From assembly GCA_946800325.1 (NCBI GenBank), contig OX326958.1, positions 65,452,366 through 65,516,365 of the forward strand: a DNA stretch of 64,000 nt. The letters run 5' to 3'. Of the stretch, positions 11,636 to 22,337 are shown piece after piece. The stretch comes from Luzula sylvatica (lineage: Eukaryota; Streptophyta; Magnoliopsida; Poales; Juncaceae). Positions within the stretch are counted from its first letter, which is position 1. The number at the start of each line of letters is the position of its first letter. The translations under genes and the position numbers were made by a program. The notes beneath the pieces were generated by a model that saw nothing but the letters and a program-made list of their open reading frames with translations, was not told the origin of the DNA and ran no database searches.

Positions 11636-13078
11636 AACAATTTATAACAATTACAAATATAGTGTCGAGTAAAGGTTCGTTCCAAGGAAATATTGCGTAA
11701 ATTCGAATCTGATTTTTAAGAATTATTTCTAGTGATAAAAAAATATGAAAAATTGGCACAATCAATATCCAGATCTTAAAAACATATATTCAAAATTTCA
11801 AGTCTTAATTCACAAAACTCAGATCTACAAAATCATTCTCTCGAGGTGCAATGATTCGCAAATTCAAGAATTGCATGTATCTTATTCAACAATTCATATC
11901 AAATAGGTAATTCCACGAAATTGAATGAAACAAGAAGATTATGAAACTAGACTTAAAGATCTAAACAATGATGCTAGATTCCTAATTTTTACAGATTTGA
12001 AAAGATACCAACCAGCAGGGGCAAAAGTGTCCAGAAACTATTGTAAGATTTAGTTACCTAATCAAGTGAACTTGTAAAATCCATAACAAATTGGAAATTA
12101 CTTCAAATCAAGTGATTCAAAAAGTGAATGAAACTAGACAGAGATATATTCAAGATGAAATTAACAAAGTTTTTTTTTCTATATTCAAAATTTATTTCAA
12201 TCAGTCAATTAAAACAGATCTACTTTTTATCGTTTTCCACACACAACCAAATGGACATAATTCGAAATAAAATTCACAAAAAATCACACAAGGCCTACTG
12301 AAATATCAAGATTAATGACACAAAATATGTCTACAAGATTCAACTAAAATCCTACTCAAAATCCAAAAAAAAGAAAAGAAAGTACCGAAAATAAAGCTGG
12401 AAGTTGTCCAAGATTGGATCTTGGCGTCGTCCTTGCTCCGTCACGTCTTGAGAGGAAGTGAGGGGAGTAGGAGAGAAACTTTGAGACTCGTGGAGAGTGA
12501 GGGAGGACAAAGATCCTCGGAACGGCCTCGAAAACCGTGCGGAGACACGATCTTCTCGGCAAAAATGGCTCAACGATGAGCAAGAGGAGCTTGAGAGCTC
12601 TAACAATGGAGGAAAAATAGGCTAAGACCTTACCTTACCCAAGAATGGAGTGGGTGACCAAAGATGACCAATGGTGGTTTGGAAGAGGGGTCTTGAAGCT
12701 TATTTATAGGAGAAAAGACGGGGAAAAGTGTTCAAAAATTTCATATCTGAGGTTTCAACTTGCATGGGTAAGTAGAGCAACTTGTCCTGAATACAAGAGT
12801 CGAAACCTCATCTAATTTGGACATCGGACAGCCGAGAAAACTCAAAAATACGATTGCAAACTTCTCCCACGGATCAAGATTAAATGCGCAGAAAATACTC
12901 TGAAAATATATGTACTTCTCTGCGGTTTAATGTGAAAATTGAGACTGCGGTTAGATAAACTCTTTCTCAGGTGGGACTGGAGGGTTCGGTTCATAATAAC
13001 AATGGAGAAGAACTTTGGCTGCATGGCTCCAAGGAAAGTGGTTTGAACTGCCTTGTAGAGTCTTTTGTGGCGCCAACT
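11636..13078 (-). mobile_element. Possible LTR-retrotransposon remnant
   Basis: On the minus strand there is a TATA-like CTATAAATAAG (about 12698-12708). The sequence TTGGCGCCAC next to 13078 resembles the tRNA-derived primer site of Athila/Tat-type gypsy elements. No gag or pol frame survives. This is tentative. Confidence 0.3.
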
Positions 13079-13527
13079 GTGTGACCGATCGAGTAACGCT
13101 CAAAGGTAAAAGAGGCAGAGTACTAGCAGCATGGTTCACATGCGATACGGTCCACATACGATCCAGTCGTTAGAAGTTTGACTGGTCAGACTAGAGGGAT
13201 TTGGTGTAGGGGAAGTTTATTGGGTCAAGTGTGTAGCAAGTAAAGACTAGAGTGATTTCTGACCCGCTGCACTGCTGTACGGAATTTAATTTGCTGCAAA
13301 TGACCTGAGTGAGTAAATTACACTTTGGTGAAACGAGTCACGCCCTTTGACCCATGTGCGCTCATTCGTGTAACGAGTCACGCCCTTTGACCTGTTTGAA
13401 GAAAAAGCTCGATTTCTCTCTCATGCTTTCATCAAATATCATCATATGATATATCAAATCGATCGACACGACGACAAGAATCCATCTACAGTCCTGTATT
13501 AGTGAGATTTTGCATTTTCACCTGACA
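13079..13527 (-). mobile_element. Candidate LTR (449 bp) of a gypsy-like element
   Basis: On the minus strand the segment starts TGTCAGGTG and ends GGTCACA, followed after three bases by TTGGCGCC as a possible primer-binding site. It contains two copies of CGAGTCACGCCCTTTGACC (about 13337 and 13375). No second LTR or target duplication was found, so the call rests on the termini and the adjacent GGCGCC motif. Confidence 0.35.
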
Positions 13528-14500
13528 TTAACACAAAAACACATATTAAAGTATTTTATCTCAATATATTGGAATTATGAGTATTTCTTATACTTTAATC
13601 ATGTTTATATATTTAAATTCTATATTTTATGTATGTAAAATGTGATGAAAAATCTCATTATCAGGCATGGATTCTGTATGAACTAATGGATCGTGACAAG
13701 TCGTTACTACTAGCAATTATTTCCTCTTTCATTACTTCATCCTTTTCATATCCCTCTCCTTTGTTCGATCTGACTCATCAAATGACACTCAGTTCATATC
13801 TTTAAGTTCGATCATTGACAAGGTTCAAAGAAATGGTGGACTGAAGCCAAGCAGTAATTACAACATATGCCTTTGTCTTCATGATTCATTATCCATTTAA
13901 GTGAGAGTGTTGAGTCGACTAGGCCAATTCTTTGATTGCAACTAGCTCGCTGCTCGACTCTACTCTAGCCGGCACATCGGCGGATTCTACTGCTAGATGA
14001 TAGATGAGGTTCTTGCCTTTGTACAAACAAGTCTTTTCACAATATTTTCTTCTAAAAAGAATAAAAAAATTGATTGTCCAGGAACATTTTCAGTATAAAT
14101 AAAAGTTGATCATAAAATTTCCATTAAAATGACAATTATACGGGATCTTTGGATTTGTATTTTGTTGAAGAATATTTTGTCGACATCCAAAAATATCAAA
14201 ACACTATAACTCAAATTTTAAATCGAAACATCAATGAAATACAATGAAAATTATGAAATTCATACATTTATAGATGAAAATGACACATTTTAGAAGTTAT
14301 ATATGTTATGAGCATATTTTATCAAATATTTTGATAATAAAATATGGAAACTAAGTATTAAATAATCACAAAAATTATGTTATAATGTTTATATTAAATA
14401 ATTCTCGACGAAATTAATTTAACGTGTGTTTTGTGTTTAATTCAGGGTAAAAGACAAAATTTCACAAATTCAAGCCCATCACTGCGTTCCTCTCGTCGAA
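13528..14500. other. AT-rich intergenic DNA, nothing identified
   Basis: No gene, terminal repeat or RNA could be supported in this stretch. Confidence 0.5.
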
Positions 14501-14504
14501 GGAT

Positions 14505-14691
14505 TTGAAAATTACAACGATTTGAATATTATCCCGCAATTTTTACCCGCAATTAGCGCAATTTAAGCGCAATTTTCCCGCAATTGCGCCGCAATGCCCG
14601 CAATTTTTCGAAAACGCAATATCTCGCTATATGTTATTGCGAAATTGCGATTCTAAATTTCACACCGCAATTTCCGCAATTTAAAACACTG

Positions 14692-14692
<1 letters not shown>
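14505..14692. repeat. CGCAATT-rich repeat, probable MITE
   Basis: The heptamer CGCAATT and close variants (CCGCAATTT, GCGCAATT) recur about a dozen times in under 200 bp, ending CCGCAATTTAAAACACTG. The complement AGTGTTTTAAATTGCGG is a common plant MITE terminus. The left end is not clear. Confidence 0.5.

Positions 14693-14693
<1 letters not shown>

Positions 14694-14760
<67 letters not shown>
14694..14760. repeat. (TA)n(GA)n compound microsatellite
   Basis: Direct reading: a TA run followed immediately by about 24 GA units. Confidence 0.9.
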
Positions 14761-14763
<3 letters not shown>

Positions 14764-14764
14764 C

Positions 14765-16800
14765 TAAACTACTTAATTAAGTATCAACATTTTGGTACTT
14801 AATGTTTTTTCGCCATTGAATTTGCATTGAGATTTGTGTTTTTTCATGATGATCATTAAAGTTTGTGCACATCATTAATGATTTTGGTCAAACTGTTTTT
14901 CCAAATTGATGATGTGCGTCCCATTCCCACATGACTCGACACTGTTGTGTTCCGCCTTCCATCTTTCTCATGTGCGTCCAACTCTTCTCTTCTCCTTGTA
15001 AGTAAACCGATATGATTTTGGTCAAACCCTAACTTCAATTTGATCACAACCCGAGAGTCACAAGTGTCACTCCTCTACTCTAATGGAGAAAAATAGTTAG
15101 TTAGTCATTAATATCAATAAACAAGTATTTTAATTAACATATACAGTATTAAGAGAGGAGAAATTTTAAATATAAATATTTTGAGACTCAGTTAGTTAGT
15201 CATTAATATAAATAAACAGAAATATTAACCCCAAAAATAAAAATAAAAAAATCTTTGTTAATCAGCAATTCACAGTCCTAAAAATATTTTAATTAACATA
15301 TACATTGCTCTTGTTTAATTATGTAATTACCAATTAACAAGCAATTCAAACAATATTAAAAATAAAAATATTTTTGCCATTGAGCATTAACAGTTGATAT
15401 AAATAAACAAAAAAATATCTCTAAAAATAAAAAAAATAATATTATTACAACATTAATTGTTAATCAGCGAATAATTAACCCCAAAAATCAGCGAATTAAT
15501 TAACCCCCAAAAAGCAGCAAATAATACTAAAAAACAGCAAATATTTGACCAAACAAATTTACCCAACAAACAGTAAATAATACTAAAAATCTTTGTCGTT
15601 GAGCATTAATTAACCCAAAAAATCAGCAAAGAATACTAAAAAATTGGAAAAACAAAACAAAACAAAAAACAGCAAATCACAAAAGCATAATTTAATCCCA
15701 TATCAATTAACAAGAAATCAGCGAATTATAAGCAATAAACCACAAAAGCAAATACCAGTAAAGAAATAGGCGAGAAATCGGCTAAAAAACAAAAAAAAGC
15801 AAGAAATCAGAGGAAAAACGATAAAAATTCAAGCACATACTAAATAAACAATTACAAATTCACAAAAAGAAATGTATTACTTTGTGTGCAAGAAATCAAC
15901 AAAAAAACAAACCGAATAAAAAAAAACAAATTGAATCTTGTAGAAATCACGGAGAGAGAGAGAGAGGAGAGAGAGTTTTTGGCGGTTGAGATATGAAGAT
16001 AGAGAAATGGGAGTTAGGATTAAGAGTTCATATATGGACGGACCCAATTTTGATATTTTTTGAAAATCCGATTGAGTTAATTCACGAACCGATTAATGGT
16101 TAATAGAGAGCCGAGTTAATTCGAAGCGCCGCGCGGCCCTATATAGAAACTCATTTTTTTAATTGAAGCAATCTATTAACGAATGATGTCATTCTGACAA
16201 TCAGCATGACTTGGGAGAAATGGAAGGACGCTCTCTTATAGATTCTACTATTATCCAGATCATGATTGTGACACACCATGAATATAATTTCTTGTAATAA
16301 ATAAAATATATAACGTTTTGTTATTATACCTTACAAACTAATATTGTAAATTATAAATGATAAAAGACACTTTATATATGTACCGTTTAATAACCTAAAA
16401 GAACACATAAAAAAATCAAGACACAATTTCATTAAATTTAAAAAGTTGCTCAAGCATCTCAGTTTGCCGTAATTATTATAATAAACATACGATATCCAAG
16501 TTTCTCAAAATATAAATATCATATTCATATAATCCTATAGTACATTCGTCAAACGCCTCATTTCACACAAAAAATACATCATTTTTATTGATTTTTGCTC
16601 TAATAGTTAATGATAATAACAATGCCTCTCTTTCTTGCTCTATGATATTCTCTTCAAAAAGATAATATAACATAAAATACTCTTCCAAATATGTCTAAAA
16701 TATAATGTGGTAACATAAAACTTGGTTTGAAGAATTCGGTGCATGGCTTCATATTCTTTCGAAGTGAAGGACATTCGTTCTCGACTGTGCTACCGGAACG
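14765..16800. other. A-rich intergenic DNA
   Basis: Low-complexity A-rich sequence with repeated words such as AATAATACTAAAAA and CAGCAAAT between 15100 and 15900, a (GA)n tract near 15953, and a small GC-rich patch near 16130. No gene was found. Confidence 0.5.
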
Positions 16801-16805
16801 GATAC

Positions 16806-17013
16806 GAGATGAGCTCTCGAGGTGTAGAACCTTGGAGATGGAGAAACGAAAATACCCTGCACAAGAGGGCGTTAATCTGTCTTTAGGACAGCAGTGGCAT
16901 GACCGCGCGGCTACCTCCAGGCTTGTCTTGAATTTTATTCATATTATATTATTTAAATAATTATTTAATTATTCATTTTTTATTTTTTATTTGGTTATTT
17001 TATTGAAATATAA
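16806..17013. repeat. Long direct repeat, copy 1
   Basis: About 210 bp that recur at about 17624-17836 with scattered substitutions. The shared block runs from GAGATGAGCTCTCGAGG through TCTGTCTTTAGGACAGCAGTG to an AT-rich tail ending AAATATAACCAACAA. The GC-richer first half looks like a captured fragment but matches nothing I recognise. Confidence 0.75.
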
Positions 17014-17094
17014 CCAACAATCTAAAGACAGATTAATATCGTATATGAATATGGTATATATATTTGCATCATGTTTATTAAATAAGTTACATTT

Positions 17095-17245
17095 CTCCAT
17101 GATTTAAAATCAGAGAATGTAAAATAATTTTCAAATAATCAAAAAATTTGTTATTTAACAGAAACCTCTTTTGATGTAAAATCAGAGAATGTAAAATAAT
17201 TCTCAAATAATCAAAAGTTTGGTTATTTACTTTAAACCTCTTTTG
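17095..17245. repeat. Tandem duplication of a roughly 70-bp unit
   Basis: Two adjacent copies share AAAATCAGAGAATGTAAAAT and CAAATAATCAAAA and each ends AAACCTCTTTTGAT. Read directly. Confidence 0.75.
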
Positions 17246-17623
17246 ATTGGTGATTTGAAATTGAGTTTATGTTCACGTTTGAGCTTACTCTTTTTCTTTC
17301 ACTTATTATGACTCTATAAGAGTAGTAAAGTTTGTTTGAAAAGCCAAACAAATAGAAAATATTAATTAAAACAAATAGAAAATAGAAGCCATCATTGACT
17401 GGAGAAGAGTGGTAAAGGCAATGAATCGAGGAGAAGAAGAAGGGGATTACAAAATAAAAATGTTGGTTAAATGATATCTGATATTGTATCGATAGTTATC
17501 ATAACCTACTCAATTAAATTAAGGCTACAAATTAATTATATTTGTATGCTACAATATTGACAAGGTTATGTGTTTTCCGTTTAATATTATGATTCAAAAT
17601 ATTGATACTTTTCAGGGTATTTG

Positions 17624-17836
17624 AGATGAGCTCTCGAGGTGTAGAACATTGGAGATGGAGAAACAGAAATATCCTGCACAAGAGAACGTTAATCTGTCTT
17701 TAGGACAGCAGTGACATGATCGCGCGGCTACATCCAGACTTGTCTTGAATTTTATTCATATTATATTATTTAAATAATTATTTAATTATTCATTTTTTAT
17801 TATTTATTTGATTATTTTATTGAAATATAACCAACA
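17624..17836. repeat. Long direct repeat, copy 2
   Basis: Second copy of the block at 16806-17013, about 820 bp downstream in the same orientation. It lacks the extra GC-rich lead-in (16730-16800) present before copy 1. Confidence 0.75.
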
Positions 17837-18684
17837 ATAGTTTCATGGTATTTATTTCTTGACTTCGTAGTTCGTACAAAACTTTGCTAGCAAACACGTT
17901 CTAACATATATTGAGGTAATTTCTAATTGAATTAACATGTAAATTAACTAACATATATTGATCAATATGTTTTCATCATAATTATGTATTGAATGTTAGT
18001 TAATATGTTGGGTACTATTAATTATGTAAATCAATTATCAAATAAGCTAGACTAAAAATGATAGAGCGGTTATGGGTTGGGCCGAAGTAGATAGTACTAA
18101 TTCGTGTTGACGATTGATTGTCACGTGTCGCCTCATAAGTTTATAACTTCGACAGAAAAAGTAAAAACGTGATGCTATTCATATAAAAATAAATAGATAA
18201 ATTATATTATGCTACTCAACACCGCAACATCTTTAATATGACACTAAAATAAATAATTTAAAATTTAAATAATATAATATATACAAAGTATATATGAGTT
18301 GAATTGTTAATAATTATATCATTGTCATATCAAGAGTGTCGTGGTGAAATTGAGGAACATGACAAATGATCTCAAAAGAAATGGTAACATTTGTATTTCT
18401 ACGTAAACATCTACAAAAAATACTTGCTTGTAATCTACGTAATATTTGCTAACCATATATCATGCTCTCATATTTCATCATCACATTATCTATATTTTAA
18501 TTAACACATTCAATTAATATGATAATTAACACATATCACACAATCAACATGTATATGAATTAATATGAATTAATTGTTACTTACGAGTCTCTTGTTATTA
18601 GATGTATTAATTAGGATATAGATGATGTGGGGGTGAACAAGGGGCAAATTATTGTTTTCCTTTACTATACTAGTCTATGAATCC

Positions 18685-18927
18685 ACTTACCAGTATGATT
18701 CATTTTGCATAGCATCAAGAAAAAATAATGAGTAAAATGCTGGAGGAGAGAAAGATCCCTCTCTCATTCTTTTATTGCATACCAGTATGGTTCATTGATT
18801 ACTATATTGAAAGTACCCAACTACCTACAAATGCTAGTATTATAAAAGCAAGAGGAGAGAAAGATCCCTCTCATTCTTTTAAGCACAATTTTATTTTTAT
18901 TTTTATTTTAGTTTCTAAATTCAAATT
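18685..18927 (+). promoter_or_regulatory. Upstream region of the HSD gene with duplicated modules and a TATA box
   Basis: A TATAAAAG box lies at about 18841-18848, some 80 bp before the start codon. Two modules are duplicated: GGAGAGAAAGATCCCTCTC at about 18743 and again at about 18853, and ACCAGTATG(A/G)TTCAT at about 18690 and 18781. The second GGAGAG copy falls downstream of the TATA box, in the presumed 5-prime leader. Confidence 0.6.
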
Positions 18928-20235
18928 ATGGAGATCATGAATGGGGTTTTGAGTATTTTCTTGCATGTTTTCATTGCAATATTTCTGGTGGTGTATGTAC
19001 CAATCGCTCTCTTGTTAAGGTTACTTTGGTGTGTTTTTGTAAGACCATTTTTAAAGGAGGATTTAAGAGGCAAAGTTGCCCTCATCACCGGCGCCTCCTC
19101 CGGCATTGGCGAGGTTTGTTTTCGTTTCTTCTCTTATTTCAACTTCAATAAACAACCAAAAAATCAGTGAATTGTTTAATATGTTGTTTTTAAAATTTTG
19201 TAAGCCCATGATAGTGAAGGATTTAATGTTTTAAACATAGAATATATGTTATTATCAATATGCAGAGCCTAAGATTTATATTTTAAACAAGTACCTTTTT
19301 AATAAGATATAGACTAATAATCAGTCATAGATTTCGACTTAAATGAGGGAGGTTTGAGTGTTTTAAATTTTGAATTTCAAAAAGCTCCTAGAAATGGGGA
19401 GAGAGAATAAAAACAAAAAGGCAAACATCATATTACTTTTCCGATTTTGCACTATTTATTAGAATTATAATTATCAGAACTCAGGAGTTATTTCTGTGAA
19501 ACATGTGAAAATTGAAATATAATCTTAATGAGGGAACAGTGAAAGTACTGACCACTCACCACTGTTATATTCTCAGATCTCGAGTATGATTCGTATCTCC
19601 ATTGTTGGTCCTCTTAAAATCGTATTTGCTAGTACATTATCAATGGATACCAATCAATTAAGTAACGGTGCAATAGCACGTTATGGCAAAAATTATATCT
19701 AAAACGCCCTCTTCTTATTTCTCTATTTTTCTCAAAAAATATATGGGGGCTTCTATCATACACCCATTTCCTTATCATACACCCATTTTCAAAGGTATTT
19801 GGAGTAATTATCCATTTATGAATATTTAAGGTAAGATATCAAATATATTTATCAATTAATGTTTAACTAAATTAGAATTTTTTGTTGTTTATTTAAACAA
19901 AAATCTCCATAAAAGATAAATTTTATGATACATCATTTTACAAATATAATTAATTGCTAAAATACCCAAAATACCCTTGTAAAAGAGTGTATGATAGAAC
20001 TCCCCAAAATATATATATCTAAAACGCTCGTAATCAACTAAATAGTGGCGCTACAACGCCTTTTATAGCGTGGAATCGCGAAAATTACATGCAAAACGCC
20101 GAAAATATGTCACAGGTTGTTAGTTGTTACATGGCTACTTCAAACATTAATGAATATTGAATACACATAATTCAACAACACTATTTGAATATGAATTTTC
20201 TTTTTTGAGAAAAATTTGAATATGAAAATAAATAA

Positions 20236-20278
<43 letters not shown>

Positions 20279-22029
20279 TTTATGGACTACAATATGGATT
20301 TAGAAAGACTCCATTATTGATGACACAGGTGTCAAGAATCCTAGTAGTCAATTAGAATTTAAAACCAAAATAAATCTAATAATTTGTAATTACAGATAAT
20401 TAGGGTCCACTATAGTAGTGAAGCAAATCTATATGTTTAGTGTATTCATGTGCATTGTTATCGAAATTTTATGGTGGCTATAAATGAAATTAATCACCAA
20501 TATGGGTCATCATGGGACTCCATTGCTTTAGGGAGGACGCAATTTAGGTGTGCCCTAACTTCAACATGTGATCCATCCACCTCACCACCTCCGTTCCATT
20601 ATTAATTTCCTAATTTATAGTTCATTCATGATGGTGAAATGTGTGATTGTCTTCATTGTTTGATTGCATTTATATTCAAAAATGGACCACTCCACTTGTC
20701 ATGTTAAACTCACTTGTTAATAATAGTAATATTTTTTAGTAACTTTCTAGAAATTGGCATATGAGTATGCGAGAAGAGGAACGAACATGGCTCTCGTTGC
20801 AAGAAGAGAGCAAGCCCTTAATGATGTCGCGAAGGTTGCACGTGATTTAGGTGCTCCTGACGTGCTTGTAGTATCGGCAGATATATCTGATCCGCAGGAA
20901 TCGAAACGGGCCGTCGATGAAACTATAGCTCGCTTTGGTCAATGTAAGCCTTTTCGTGTTTAATCGCATGATTGTCCAAAATCAAGATATAATTGAATGA
21001 TTGATGGTTCGATTCAGTTTCGGCGAGTCTTGATTGTCTAACTTAATATCGAGCTTGATTAATATTCTACTTTTTTTAATTTTCTAGTGAACCACCTAGT
21101 CTGCAACGCGGGGGTTGCGTCGTGTTGTTTATTCGAAGAGATCACAAATATCACTGCATTCACCAAAGTCATGGTATCTCATCTTTATGAAAGTCTTAAT
21201 GATGAATGTAATGATAATTGTAATGTTGATATTACATAATTGTAGGACATTAATTTTTGGGGTGCGGTGTACCCAACGTACTATGCGCTCCCATACTTGA
21301 GAGCTAATCGCGGGACAATAATCGTCACTTCGTCCGTAGCGGGTCATGTCCCTTCGGCAAGAATGAGCTTCTACAATGTAAGGAAACACAAATTCTAGTC
21401 AAATAACAAAAATGTAACTCTCAACCAAAAAGAGAAAATTGAATAGGTAGAGAGAGATACACAATTTTGTTTTAATTTGTTTTTGTTGAAGGCAAGCAAA
21501 GCTGCTCTCACAAGGTTCTACGAAACACTCAGATCAGAATTTGGTAGAGAGATAAAGATCACCATATTGACCCCAGGATACGTAGAATCGGAATTGACTA
21601 AAGGAAAGGCCGTTCAAAAAGGCGGCGAAGTTAGCGTCGACGAGGAGGCTCGAGACGTAAAATTCTCAACACCGGTTTTTTTTTTTTTTTTTGTTGCAAA
21701 TTTTACAAATAATCGATTTGTTGTTATCACAGACGCAAGTTGGGCCTGTGCCAGTTGGACGCGCTGATAAACTAGCTGAGGTGGCAATAGATTGTGCGTG
21801 CAAAGGAGAGAAATACGTGACGTGGCCAACTTGGTACAAACCATTTCGCATAGTGCAATGTTTTGCCCCCGAGGTCATAGATTGGGTATCGCGTAATTTT
21901 TACATGAATAATAATAACAAACGGATCTTAGATATAACGGGTTGCAAGAAGTTCCTCTACCCGGATTCGATTCGGAATACCGATATTAAGATTGAGGATG
22001 CGATGGAACATTCAAAAAGCACGATATGA
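18928..22029 (+). CDS. Steroleosin / 11-beta-hydroxysteroid dehydrogenase-like protein (SDR family), six exons
   Basis: Membrane-anchored NAD(P)-dependent short-chain dehydrogenase of the plant HSD/steroleosin family, expected at oil bodies or ER and thought to act on sterol-like substrates. Exons: 18928-19113, 20751-20943, 21088-21173, 21246-21377, 21492-21656, 21733-22029; all junctions are GT/AG, phases close, giving 352 residues, the usual length. Residues about 7-45 are hydrophobic with two prolines, as in the steroleosin anchor. The cofactor motif TGASSGIG is near residues 54-61, NAG near 133-135, catalytic Ser at about 184-185 in VTSSVAG, and Tyr198-x3-Lys202 spans the exon 4/5 junction. 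Intron 1 (1.6 kb) carries a MITE and a TA microsatellite. The gene ends about 310 bp from the convergent RMI1 gene. The pseudogene at 3079-10478 is its closest relative here. The first residues of exon 2 (KLAYEYARRG) are inferred from the splice site. Confidence 0.92.
19745..20005. mobile_element. 261-bp MITE in HSD intron 1, Mutator-like
   Basis: The left end GGGGGCTTCTATCATACAC and the complement of the right end GGGGAGTTCTATCATACAC form about 19-bp inverted repeats. A 9-bp duplication AAAATATAT flanks it (19736-19744 and 20006-20014), the size expected for Mutator-type transposition, although the word is low-complexity. No coding sequence. Confidence 0.82.
20240..20275. repeat. (TA)n microsatellite in HSD intron 1
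   Basis: Pure TA run read directly. Confidence 0.9.
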
Positions 22030-22337
22030 TTTGAAGTTCCTTTCGCTAGTTTATTTGATTATGAACGAGACGTGAGTGTTGTAATATGTTAAATATTTTA
22101 GTATTACTTTTATTATCCATGTAATTACATAAATTAATTTATTTCTAGATAAAAAAAAAGTAAACCTCAAAGTCTTTGTAGAAGAAGCCAAGCATCAGAA
22201 GAAGAACAACCTTTATTCCATTCGATTGCAATTGGCACATTTGAACTCCTATTCATCTCAATTACCATTGTACCCTACAATTAACATAATTTTAGAAAAC
22301 AAAATCAAATATACTCAAAAAATTGTAACGAATTTGT
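22030..22337. other. Intergenic space between two convergent genes
   Basis: About 308 bp holding the 3-prime flanks of HSD (+) and RMI1 (-). The two genes' untranslated regions must lie close together or overlap. No other feature is visible. Confidence 0.6.
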
